A stretch of 9,275 bases of DNA. Origin: Actinomycetes bacterium. Lineage in GTDB: Bacteria; Actinomycetota; Coriobacteriia; Coriobacteriales; Eggerthellaceae. Location: the NCBI GenBank assembly GCA_023395755.1, contig JAEWYG010000002.1, positions 1 to 9,275 on the forward strand, given 5' to 3'. Each line of letters begins with the position of its first letter. Position 1 is the first letter of the stretch. The notes below the pieces were generated by a model. That model did no database searches and had not been told where the DNA came from. It worked only from the letters and a program-made list of their open reading frames with translations. Of the stretch, positions 1 to 6,361 are shown piece after piece. Made by a program: the position numbers and the translations under genes.

Positions 1-1286
1 CGCGTAAAGCATGCGTGAGGGCTGGCATTCAGATAGATTTCAATAGCTTCCTTAATCTTATCTTCAGGAAGCTCGCAGAATTCAGCAGCGCGTGCCGTAG
101 TCCATGGGGTCACGTGCTCCAACAAGATATCCCACGAGGTACGGTAAACTTTACCGTTAATTTCGCGACTACCGGTAAGTGCGGGCTTCGCATCGGCCAC
201 AATATTGCCAGCCTCATCAAGCCACTTGAAGGCCTTAGGACCACCAAGCTCTTGCTTGTTTTGCCAGTCACCGCTCCAGTAAATCAACTGATCATGAGCT
301 TCATCCCAAGCAGGATACAGTTCGTCAGAACCGCCCTTTTTTATCATAGATTGACGAAGTTGATAGCCCGTACCCTTACCTTCAGCATCCTTTTCGTCAA
401 TAAAAAACGGCGCATTGGTAAAGTTGCGAGCAAAATCGGTAGCGCATTTGTCTGAGTGCATAATCTCGTTGATAAATGCTAACACCAGCGCCATATCAGA
501 GCCGGGGCGAATCGGCAGCCACAGATCGGCTTTGCTAGCCGTGCAGGTGAAGCGCGGGTCCACACAGATAACCTTCGCGCCGCGTTCCTGCGCGCGTTTG
601 ACGGTCAGCCAGTCGTAGTAACCGCGAGAACGCTCCTGACGACACCAGATAAGAATGCATTCGGTGTTGTTGCCATCCCAGCCGGTATACTGTGTTTCGT
701 CGCCATACAGGCGCTGACTGGTAAAATACGACCCTACCCAACACAGGTTACCCACACCAAACGTCGCAGTACTTCCCAGTTCAAGCCACAGTTTATTAAT
801 AGCTTGGAACTGCAGCATATCGCGACCCGTACCATACTGATGAGCGATGGTGTGCCAGCCGTGTTCTTCACCAATTTTGGTAAAGCGATCGGCGGCTTCT
901 TGATAAGCTTCTTCCCACGTAATACGCTTCCACTGCCCCGAGCCCTTTTCACCCACACGTTTCTGTGGATAGCGCACGCGCAGCGGATTGTATAGTTCTT
1001 GGGGGATAGCGATAGCTCGAGCGCACAAAGTGCCCTCGCTAAATAGATCGGGGTTGCCCTCGATCTTCGTCACACGTCCGTCCTTGACGTACCCAAACAG
1101 CGCACAGCGGCCATAACATTGGCGGCATGCACTTGGGATTTTTTTCACGTCGTCGGACGAGGTGCTCTTGGCACTCGCCGCCTCATCGGCTACGGCGGCG
1201 GTAGCCGACGTACCCAGAAGCAGCGTCGAGGCGGTCGCAACAGCCGAAGCCTTTACGAAGCCGCGGCGGCTCATCTTAAGTGACAT
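1..1286 (-). CDS. Tat-exported molybdopterin oxidoreductase, DMSO reductase superfamily (3' end missing)
   Basis: A reading frame of 428 codons runs from ATG 1286 off the left edge. The ATG follows a strong GGAGGAGG ribosome site. Residues 6-12 (SRRGFVK) and the hydrophobic stretch after them form a Tat signal, so the enzyme should be exported folded. A [4Fe-4S] motif follows: C54-x2-C57-x3-C61 and C88. The segments VDPRFT (242-247) and PIRPGSDMAL (258-267) match conserved molybdopterin-guanine-dinucleotide contacts of the DMSO reductase superfamily. Cys182 in GNLCWVG lies where the protein ligand to Mo usually sits; that assignment is inference from position. Similar enzymes in Eggerthellaceae reduce respiratory acceptors or remove catechol hydroxyls. 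The substrate cannot be read from this half. An electron-transfer subunit or TorD-type chaperone, if present, would lie beyond the left edge. Confidence 0.93.
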   Translation of the reverse strand, partial: MSLKMSRRGFVKASAVATASTLLLGTSATAAVADEAASAKSTSSDDVKKIPSACRQCYGRCALFGYVKDGRVTKIEGNPDLFSEGTLCARAIAIPQELYNPLRVRYPQKRVGEKGSGQWKRITWEEAYQEAADRFTKIGEEHGWHTIAHQYGTGRDMLQFQAINKLWLELGSTATFGVGNLCWVGSYFTSQRLYGDETQYTGWDGNNTECILIWCRQERSRGYYDWLTVKRAQERGAKVICVDPRFTCTASKADLWLPIRPGSDMALVLAFINEIMHSDKCATDFARNFTNAPFFIDEKDAEGKGTGYQLRQSMIKKGGSDELYPAWDEAHDQLIYWSGDWQNKQELGGPKAFKWLDEAGNIVADAKPALTGSREINGKVYRTSWDILLEHVTPWTTARAAEFCELPEDKIKEAIEIYLNASPHACFT

Positions 1287-1502
1287 TTTTCCTCCTCCTT
1301 TGCCCTCTTGTTGCCAAGCTTTGCCGAAAGAGAATGGATAGAACGCTAAAACGCGCTATATGAGAACTCAGAGCTTGCGGAGTTTTATGACACTGCGCAG
1401 TTGCCTTATCGCCCCATTTAAAATGCCCTGCTACTACTTCTCAATGCACGCGCCCCTCGCGCGCTTTTCATTCCTTATTGCGGCAATTTACTTGCATAGC
1501 TA

Positions 1503-1530
1503 ATTATATGAATATTAACTATTAGTGCAA
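1503..1530 (-). promoter_or_regulatory. sigma70-like promoter of the molybdoenzyme gene
   Basis: On the minus strand TTGCAC (1530-1525) is separated by 16 bp from a consensus TATAAT (1508-1503). The predicted transcript starts near 1496, giving a leader of about 210 nt before ATG 1286. That is long for a simple leader and leaves room for post-initiation control. The leader contains a GC-rich hairpin (CGCGC 1449-1453 with GCGCG 1459-1463). Confidence 0.6.
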
Positions 1531-1720
1531 CATATTTTATATTGCTTTTTTGAGAATAGTGATGAACAGCATTTTCAAGGGTCCCCCTCTTATTTTTATT
1601 TCGTTGCACTTCTTTTTTCTTGGGAGTCATTTTTTATTTCCGTTTCCCCTACGTTACCGTTCCTTGCATTGCTTTTTCTTTTGATAACACTCATTATTTG
1701 AACAGGTTAAATAGCGATTG

Positions 1721-1776
1721 ATTGCGTGGTAACCCCAGGGTGTTTCACGTGAAACACCCTGGGGTTACCACGCAAT
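1721..1776. repeat. perfect 56-bp palindrome with no spacer
   Basis: The 28-nt left arm (1721-1748) is the exact reverse complement of the right arm (1749-1776), with the axis between 1748 and 1749 and no unpaired loop. Symmetry stops at the next base on both sides (G1720 and G1777). The outer 20 bases of each arm read ATTGCGTGGTAACCCCAGGG and its complement. The palindrome lies between divergent genes and neither side has an immediate T tract, so it does not look like a terminator. It could extrude as a cruciform. Confidence 0.97.
1741..1756. promoter_or_regulatory. parS: parS centromere-like site for ParB
   Basis: The central 16 bp, TGTTTCACGTGAAACA, is identical to the consensus chromosomal parS sequence, which is conserved from Bacillus to Streptomyces and Mycobacterium. 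ParB (Spo0J) binds it as a dimer, spreads along flanking DNA using CTP, and works with ParA and SMC in origin segregation. The CACGTG centre distinguishes it from the Noc site, which has a CCCGGG centre. No parA or parB is in the window, which is normal because parS sites are scattered around the origin. The sequence match is exact; function in this organism is inferred. Confidence 0.85.
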
Positions 1777-1986
1777 GCTGGCCACACAATAAATAAATAC
1801 CCCAAGCGCAACGGTGCAAGCCCAATAATGCAAGCGTCTAATGATGGGAGCTCGGCAAATACTCACCACCTACACGGAGATTCCGCTAAGAAATTGCTGG
1901 ATTATTGACGGCTTACGGTCAGGTATGGTTTGGTGTTCTATGAAGATGTGCCTCGAGATCGTCGACACAGGGAAAAGAGATTTCGT

Positions 1987-2427
1987 ATGAAAAACAAGCA
2001 CAACGAGTTTTTGGGCTATCTCGTATACGATACCCAGCGCTGCATCGCGCGATCGCTTGAAACAACGCTCAAGCCCTACGACATTACGCCCGGCCAGTGG
2101 AACCTCATCAACCAACTCGATCGGGCCGATGGGTTGTCCCAAAAAGATCTCGCACGAATCACCAAGAAAGAGCAGGCCACCATCACGCGCTACCTCGATA
2201 CGCTTGAGCGTAAAGGGCTTGTCGTGCGTACCAAACACAAGACCGATCGCCGTTCACACGTCGTAAGCATTACCGACAAGGCCCGCGAGCTTATCGAAAG
2301 TGCAACCCCTCTCACCGTCGATACCGCGAATCGTCTCATCGAGGGCATCGATCAAGAGGACATCAACCGATTTGTAGCCACACTCAACGCCCTCAAAAAA
2401 AATGCTCAGGATATATCTGGCGACTAG
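1987..2427 (+). CDS. MarR-family winged-helix transcriptional regulator
   Basis: The product is 146 aa, the usual MarR length. It has an N-terminal dimerisation helix (about 5-30), a winged helix-turn-helix (about 36-100) and C-terminal dimerisation helices (about 105-140). The family pattern is clear: PGQWNLINQL, LSQKDLA (50-56), the recognition helix around QATITRYLDTLERKGLV, and the wing DRRSHVVSITDKA (87-99). These proteins bind palindromic operators as dimers and are often released by small phenolic or other ligands. I chose ATG 1987 over an in-frame TTG at 1930 because the 19 extra residues are charged and unlike the family, and neither start has a strong ribosome site. It reads toward the symporter gene, but that gene has its own promoter and riboswitch. 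The regulon is unknown. Confidence 0.9.
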   Translation: MKNKHNEFLGYLVYDTQRCIARSLETTLKPYDITPGQWNLINQLDRADGLSQKDLARITKKEQATITRYLDTLERKGLVVRTKHKTDRRSHVVSITDKARELIESATPLTVDTANRLIEGIDQEDINRFVATLNALKKNAQDISGD

Positions 2428-2465
2428 CATAATAGCCGCTCAGACAAGAAAACTGTGTTCCTACA

Positions 2466-2494
2466 TTCACAATTACTAGGTTCCCTGCTACAAT
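2466..2494 (+). promoter_or_regulatory. sigma70-like promoter of the riboswitch and symporter transcript
   Basis: TTCACA (2466-2471) and TACAAT (2489-2494) are separated by exactly 17 bp. Each differs from consensus by one base. A TGC just before the -10 box makes it an extended -10 element. Transcription would start near 2501, about 30 nt upstream of the first riboswitch hairpin. Confidence 0.65.
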
Positions 2495-2530
2495 GTGCCA
2501 GCACAATTTCATAGCGTCACCCCGTTGATC

Positions 2531-2641
2531 CGTCCTGAATCCATAAGAAACAGGACGAGAAGGGGCCTCTGGAGAATCCCGCTTACGGGTGCCGAAGGGG
2601 CAAGGCCACAAAGGCCGAAACTCTCAGGCAAAAGGACAGAG
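2531..2641 (+). ncRNA. glycine riboswitch, single aptamer with an upstream accessory hairpin
   Basis: The aptamer core spans 2567-2641. P1 is closed by CTCTG (2567-2571) and CAGAG (2637-2641). Conserved family segments follow in order: GGAGA (2571-2575), GGTGCCGAAGGGGCAA (2588-2603), a GGCC/GGCC stem (2604-2607 with 2613-2616), and CTCTCAGGCAAAAGGACAG (2621-2639). Upstream, CGTCCTG (2531-2537) pairs with CAGGACG (2551-2557), forming a hairpin where a tandem riboswitch would have its first aptamer. It may therefore be a reduced accessory (ghost) aptamer. No second full aptamer follows. The gene downstream is a glycine/alanine symporter, a classic target of this riboswitch class. Confidence 0.93.
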
Positions 2642-2666
2642 CAATCACGCAGATGGCCGCACATTC

Positions 2667-2693
2667 ACGCGCTTGCGTTTTCTTGCTTTTTCC
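2667..2693 (+). terminator. possible riboswitch expression platform (weak hairpin plus T tract)
   Basis: ACGC (2667-2670) can pair with GCGT (2675-2678) over a GCTT loop, followed by a T-rich run to about 2692. The stem is only 4 bp, so on its own it is a poor terminator. A second ACGC at 2647-2650, right after P1, could compete for the same GCGT and provide a ligand-dependent switch. This is inference. Confidence 0.3.
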
Positions 2694-2763
2694 CAAATTT
2701 CTTCTTCTAGGTCCCCTCCGCACGCGACGGGATCACTCAGAAATTGCATGTCGTATCTGTTGA

Positions 2764-2777
2764 AGGAGGAAACGTTG
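2764..2777 (+). promoter_or_regulatory. strong ribosome site that fixes a TTG start
   Basis: AGGAGG (2764-2769) lies 5 nt before TTG 2775. An in-frame ATG at 2748 lies upstream of this site and has no purine-rich ribosome site of its own. The TTG start also gives the N-terminus expected for the symporter family. CCTCC at 2715-2719 could in principle pair with GGAGG 2765-2769 and hide the site. Confidence 0.7.
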
Positions 2778-4298
2778 GAATCGGTGTTTGGCGCTGTTAA
2801 TAGCGCATTGGTCGCAATCGACGACTTCATTTGGGGCGTGCCCCTCATGGTCTTGATATTATTTGGAGGCATTTTGCTAACGGTGCGCCTGCGTGGCGTA
2901 CAGTTCCGCCAGCTACCTCGGGCATTGCGCTATATGGTCAAGAACGAAAAAGGAGGCTCAGGCGAAGTCTCCAGCTTCGGCGCGCTCTGTACGGCACTTT
3001 CAGCAACCATCGGTACGGGCAATATCGTAGGCGTGGCTACCGCTATCGTTGCAGGTGGTCCGGGCGCGATGTTCTGGATGTGGTTGGCGGCATTATTCGG
3101 CATGGCGACGAAGTTCTCCGAAGGCCTTCTTGCGGTAAAATACCGCAACGTCGATAAAAAAACCGGTCATGTGCTGGGCGGCCCTTTCTACTACATCGAG
3201 CGCGGCATGGGTATGCAGTGGCGCTGGCTGGCGAAGATTTTCGCCTTTTTCGGCATGTGTGTGGGTTTGTTTGGCATTGGTACTTTTACCCAAGTGAACT
3301 CCATTTCGGGCGCTATCACCGGATTCTTTGACCCCGATAAGGCAATGACCGTAAGTATCTTGGGCATGGATTACTCCGTTGTCACCGTTATTGGTAGCTT
3401 AGTATTAACATTGCTGGTGGGACTCGTGGTTATTGGCGGACTGAAGCGTATTGCGAAGGTATCCGAACGGGTTATTCCAGCCATGGTAGTGCTTTACGTA
3501 GGCTTTTCCCTTATTCTCATCTTTGCCAATCTCGACAAAGTGCCCGCGGCATTCGTCACCATCTTCCAAAGCGCATTCGGATTACAGGCCGCAGCGGGCG
3601 GCATGCTGGGAGCTATTATCATAGCCATGCAGAAGGGCATAGCCCGCGGTATCTTTTCAAATGAAGCAGGTTTAGGCTCCGCACCTATCGCTGCTGCTGC
3701 AGCCCAGACAAAAGAACCCGTACGTCAAGGTCTCGTATCCATGACCGGCACGTTCCTGGATACTATTGTAGTTTGTTCCATGACTGGCCTTGCTCTTGTT
3801 ATGACTGGGGCTTATCAAATTCCCGGCCTTGAGGGCGCTGCAATTACCACGGCTGCATTCCAGTCTGGCTTACCGTTCATCCCCGCCGATATTGTATCGT
3901 TTGTCCTCATGGCGTGTTTGGTACTATTCGGCTTTACCACCATTTTAGGCTGGGACTATTATGGGGAGCGCTGTCTAGAATACTTTAGCAATGGCAGTAT
4001 GAAAGCCGTTAAGGCGTACCGCTGGCTCTACATTGCCGCCGTATTTATCGGCCCTTATATGACTGTGGCGGCCGTATGGACCATCGCCGACATCTTCAAC
4101 GGGCTTATGGCTATCCCCAATATGATTGCGCTCGTCGCGCTTTCGGGCGTAGTGGTCAAAGAAACACGCGACTATTTCGAGCGATTAAAGGAAGCGGGCA
4201 ACGAGGAAAATATGGAACCCCATCTTCCTGGAGACAACTGGGACATCCCGCCCATCGACCCACTGGATGAACCAGATACAGCACCGGTGCCAGCGTAA
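2775..4298 (+). CDS. sodium:alanine/glycine symporter, AGCS family
   Basis: The 507-aa product is a polytopic inner-membrane carrier that imports glycine or alanine with Na+. The family signature GGPGAMFWMWLAALFG lies at 94-109, after GTGNIVGVATAI (80-91). A second conserved block, GIARGIFSNEAGLGSAP, starts at 288, and GWDYYGERCLEY lies at 392-403. The C-terminal 40 residues are hydrophilic and proline- and acid-rich, presumably cytoplasmic. The length is normal for the family. The TTG start is chosen because AGGAGG lies 5 nt upstream; ATG 2748 is the alternative and adds 9 residues. A longer frame open back to 2589 would translate riboswitch sequence and is not credible. The glycine riboswitch upstream strongly favours glycine as a physiological substrate. 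Whether glycine raises or lowers expression cannot be read securely. Confidence 0.95.
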   Translation: MESVFGAVNSALVAIDDFIWGVPLMVLILFGGILLTVRLRGVQFRQLPRALRYMVKNEKGGSGEVSSFGALCTALSATIGTGNIVGVATAIVAGGPGAMFWMWLAALFGMATKFSEGLLAVKYRNVDKKTGHVLGGPFYYIERGMGMQWRWLAKIFAFFGMCVGLFGIGTFTQVNSISGAITGFFDPDKAMTVSILGMDYSVVTVIGSLVLTLLVGLVVIGGLKRIAKVSERVIPAMVVLYVGFSLILIFANLDKVPAAFVTIFQSAFGLQAAAGGMLGAIIIAMQKGIARGIFSNEAGLGSAPIAAAAAQTKEPVRQGLVSMTGTFLDTIVVCSMTGLALVMTGAYQIPGLEGAAITTAAFQSGLPFIPADIVSFVLMACLVLFGFTTILGWDYYGERCLEYFSNGSMKAVKAYRWLYIAAVFIGPYMTVAAVWTIADIFNGLMAIPNMIALVALSGVVVKETRDYFERLKEAGNEENMEPHLPGDNWDIPPIDPLDEPDTAPVPA

Positions 4299-4340
4299 AG
4301 CGATTCAAGCACCTTAACTCTACCGGTGAAAGCAGCAGGC

Positions 4341-4380
4341 AAAGAGCGGAAGGGCGGAAAACTCCGTCCCTCCACTCTTT
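4341..4380. terminator. bidirectional terminator between convergent genes
   Basis: A long imperfect hairpin starts with AAAGAG (4341-4346) pairing with CTCTTT (4375-4380) and continues inward to GGA/TCC around a short A-rich loop. It has about 18 pairs, two mismatches and one G-T wobble. It sits 42 nt after the symporter stop and 6 nt after the stop of the convergent gene, so it can serve both. The T tracts are short. Confidence 0.6.
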
Positions 4381-4386
4381 GAAAAC

Positions 4387-4755
4387 CTAACCTAACCTCA
4401 CGCCATCGGGTACCTCACGCTCAGGTATGGCAAGCGCAGGCAAGATACCATCTTCGTAGCCGATGTCGTAAATCATGCCCTCCGACAACTCCCCCGCCAT
4501 CTTACGTGGAGCCAGATTTACCACGAACAGCGCCTGACGGCCTTCGAGTTCACCCTTGCAGTCTTCGCGCTCCTCTTTCATGCCGGAAAGGATCGTGCGC
4601 GTGAACCCGCCGAAGTCGACGGTCATCTTAATGAGTTTCTTCGAAGCTTCCACGTCGTCCACAGCAACAATGCGACCAACGCGAATGTCGATCTTATCCA
4701 AATCATCCAAGGTGATCGTGGGCTTAACTGGTGCAGTTTCAATTGTTGCGCTCAC
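4387..4755 (-). CDS. tRNA-binding-domain protein (MetRS C-terminal / CsaA-like)
   Basis: A small protein of 122 aa built almost entirely of one OB-fold tRNA-binding domain. Family features are DIRVGRIVAV near residue 23, RTILSGM in the middle, and NLAPRKMAGELSEGM toward the end, matching the dimeric domain found at the C-terminus of many methionyl-tRNA synthetases and as stand-alone Trbp111 or CsaA proteins. Such proteins bind tRNA structurally or act as chaperones. I chose GTG 4755 because AAAGGTG lies 6 nt upstream; a TTG at 4773 would add 6 residues and has a weaker site. It lies 36 nt after the kinase-like gene and is probably the last gene of that operon. Its exact partner, for example a MetRS lacking this domain, is not visible here. 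Confidence 0.85.
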   Translation of the reverse strand: MSATIETAPVKPTITLDDLDKIDIRVGRIVAVDDVEASKKLIKMTVDFGGFTRTILSGMKEEREDCKGELEGRQALFVVNLAPRKMAGELSEGMIYDIGYEDGILPALAIPEREVPDGVRLG

Positions 4756-4791
4756 AAAGGACACCTTTCTCAAGCAAGAAAACTCAATAGG

Positions 4792-5304
4792 TTACTTCAC
4801 AGCATCGGCCACTTTGCGTGCAGCCGCGGTAATGGAGAGGTCATCGACATTTACCGTAATATCGGCATACTGCTCGTAGAGCGGCTTACGCTCGTCGTAG
4901 AGGTCGCGCAAGCTCATGCCAATACCGCCCTTCAACACCACACCTCGCTCTTGTAGGTCACTCAGACGACTGACCAGCTCGCTGTAGGAAATCTGTAGGT
5001 ACACAATGCGGCCAATTTCTCCCAGATGCTTCATCGCCTCGTCAGAATACACGGCGCTGCCACCTGTCGCAATAACAGAGTTCTCCGCACGTAAATCGCT
5101 GAGTATCTCGTTTTCTACCTGAATGAAGCCCTCGGGGCCGCAGGCGTCGATGAGCTTTTGCAGCGTTTTATCACACTGACTCTGAATAACCAGGTCGGCA
5201 TCTACAAAATTAAGGTTCAGTATCTTCGCCAGCACAATGCCCAGCGTCGATTTGCCTGCTCCAGGCATACCAATTAGAACTATATTGTTTCGCTCTTGCT
5301 CCAT
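4792..5304 (-). CDS. shikimate-kinase-like P-loop kinase, substrate uncertain
   Basis: A 170-aa protein with the shikimate kinase fold and length. Walker A is GMPGAGKST (12-20). The DAD at 35-37 supplies the Asp (D37) that contacts shikimate in the true enzyme. TGGSAV (80-85) replaces the usual GGGAV, and RKPLYEQYAD (139-148) supplies the later arginine. The arginine that grips the shikimate carboxylate (R58 in the M. tuberculosis enzyme, FRR motif) is replaced: the motif reads FIQVE at 60-64. The lid RPLL reads RGVVL (120-124). These changes suggest a kinase of another small molecule, or a diverged AroK. ATG 5304 has a GAGGAGG ribosome site, and the gene overlaps the upstream exporter gene by 25 nt, so they are translationally linked. 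Confidence 0.8.
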   Translation of the reverse strand: MEQERNNIVLIGMPGAGKSTLGIVLAKILNLNFVDADLVIQSQCDKTLQKLIDACGPEGFIQVENEILSDLRAENSVIATGGSAVYSDEAMKHLGEIGRIVYLQISYSELVSRLSDLQERGVVLKGGIGMSLRDLYDERKPLYEQYADITVNVDDLSITAAARKVADAVK

Positions 5305-6353
5305 GACGCCTCCTCTAATATCGGCTCAACAGCCACCGTGAGTTCAATGCCCTTTTCCGTAAGCATGACGGAATGGGGCAGGGAAACTACAGCCCCGCCA
5401 GGCGTTTCCACCTCCACAGCGGGAATGCTTTTGTCTTGCCTTCTCTTTAACGGGAATGCTTCGTTCACCACTATAGCAACGAAAATAAGGGTAAAGCCGC
5501 CAATAAGACGAAGTCCTACCTCTTCCCCATACAACAACACGCTGAACAACACACCAAACACCGACTCCAAACTTAAAAACAACGATGCCTGCGCCGGCGG
5601 CACATGAGAGAGCGCTACATTTTGAATAACCAACGCTACGCACGAAGCAAATACAACTAAATACACCATATTCATCCAGAACGACGGCGTAAGAGCCTCG
5701 CGTGGAGGCAGTGTTTCAAAACTCATACCGCAGACAATGCCACAAATACCGCCTACGATAAACTGAAACGTTGTAAGAACCAGCACATCGTTAGTCTGAG
5801 AAAACTTGGACACATATACGATGTGCACAGCAAACAATACCGCCGACACCAGCGTCATAAAATCGCCGTAGCCTATATTCAGCTCCGAAAGTGAACCAGT
5901 TAACGACACCATGCCAATACCAGCCACAGCCAACACAGCCGCAACTAGATTAAATACGGTAGGGCGCTTGTGCGCAATGAGCCACCAGGCGAATGGCACA
6001 ATAACGCAATAGGTAGCCGTAAGGAATGCATTTTTACCTGGCGTGGTATGGTCAAGCCCTATAGTCTGTACCCAAAAAGCAAGATAGCACAATACTCCCA
6101 GAACAATACCCTTAGTCAGGTAATCCTTACGCACTGAAGCCACAAAAGCCAACTTAACGCGCTTAAAGAACAACGCGAGCAAAATAATCCCTGTCGCCAG
6201 AAAGCGAAAGCCAATGAGGTAAGCCGGCTCAAGAACGTCGACGGCATCCTTCATAACAACGAAACTCAAGCCCCAAATAATGGTAGCAACCACCAAGAGC
6301 ATTTTGTATGCCCCTGTGGGAATGCGATGTGTTATGCCAGCGAGTTTGTTCAC
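5280..6353 (-). CDS. EamA/DMT-family drug/metabolite exporter
   Basis: A 357-aa integral membrane protein with two EamA repeats of about five helices each. The first begins with ATIIWGLSFVVMKDAVD (23-39), the second with DFMTLVSAVLFAVHIVYVSKF near 164-184. The motif around QASLFLSLESVFGVLFS (255-271) is typical of the last helices. Family members export amino acids, drugs or other metabolites; the substrate here is unknown. After the last helix there is a 59-residue hydrophilic tail (299-357), longer than usual. The start is uncertain: GTG 6353 lies directly after a TATAAT and would give an almost leaderless mRNA, while ATG 6302 (residue 18) has a GGGG upstream and sits right before the first helix. 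It is the first gene of a three-gene operon. Confidence 0.9.
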   Translation of the reverse strand: MNKLAGITHRIPTGAYKMLLVVATIIWGLSFVVMKDAVDVLEPAYLIGFRFLATGIILLALFFKRVKLAFVASVRKDYLTKGIVLGVLCYLAFWVQTIGLDHTTPGKNAFLTATYCVIVPFAWWLIAHKRPTVFNLVAAVLAVAGIGMVSLTGSLSELNIGYGDFMTLVSAVLFAVHIVYVSKFSQTNDVLVLTTFQFIVGGICGIVCGMSFETLPPREALTPSFWMNMVYLVVFASCVALVIQNVALSHVPPAQASLFLSLESVFGVLFSVLLYGEEVGLRLIGGFTLIFVAIVVNEAFPLKRRQDKSIPAVEVETPGGAVVSLPHSVMLTEKGIELTVAVEPILEEASWSKSETI

Positions 6354-6361
6354 AGCCGCCC

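Larger units (their letters stand above)
1287..1986. other. 700-nt intergenic region between divergent genes
   Basis: I see no credible protein gene here on either strand. The stretch from about 1540 to 1700 is rich in T on the plus strand, with several runs of five or six T, and is visibly lower in G+C than the flanking genes. It also contains the molybdoenzyme promoter and leader, a 56-bp palindrome with a parS core, and the leader of the MarR gene. I could not find a convincing promoter for the MarR gene. A TTGACG at about 1905 has no well-spaced -10 box. No DnaA-box cluster is visible. Confidence 0.7.

Noticed and set aside
15..995. Open frames on the plus strand and in other minus frames across the molybdoenzyme gene
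   Set aside because: They are antisense or out-of-frame shadows of a strongly conserved coding frame and have no recognisable domains.
1721..1776. Palindrome as a rho-independent terminator
   Set aside because: It lies between divergently transcribed genes, has no loop, and lacks an adjacent T tract on either strand. The parS core gives a better explanation.
1287..1986. Chromosomal replication origin
   Set aside because: An AT-rich stretch and parS are present, but no cluster of TTATCCACA-type DnaA boxes and no dnaA or dnaN is visible.
1930..1986. TTG 1930 as the MarR gene start
   Set aside because: It adds 19 highly charged residues not typical of the family, and it has no clear ribosome site. 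ATG 1987 gives the normal N-terminus.
2589..2774. Longer symporter start inside the riboswitch
   Set aside because: The extra residues are translated from the aptamer and its downstream linker and have no ribosome site; AGGAGG points to TTG 2775.
2642..2774. Second glycine aptamer downstream of the first
   Set aside because: None of the conserved aptamer segments recur there; only a pyrimidine-rich linker and the ribosome site are present.
4386..4398. CCTAACCTAACCT telomere-like repeat
   Set aside because: Only about two units, coinciding with the stop codon and last codons of the tRNA-binding protein; chance is sufficient.
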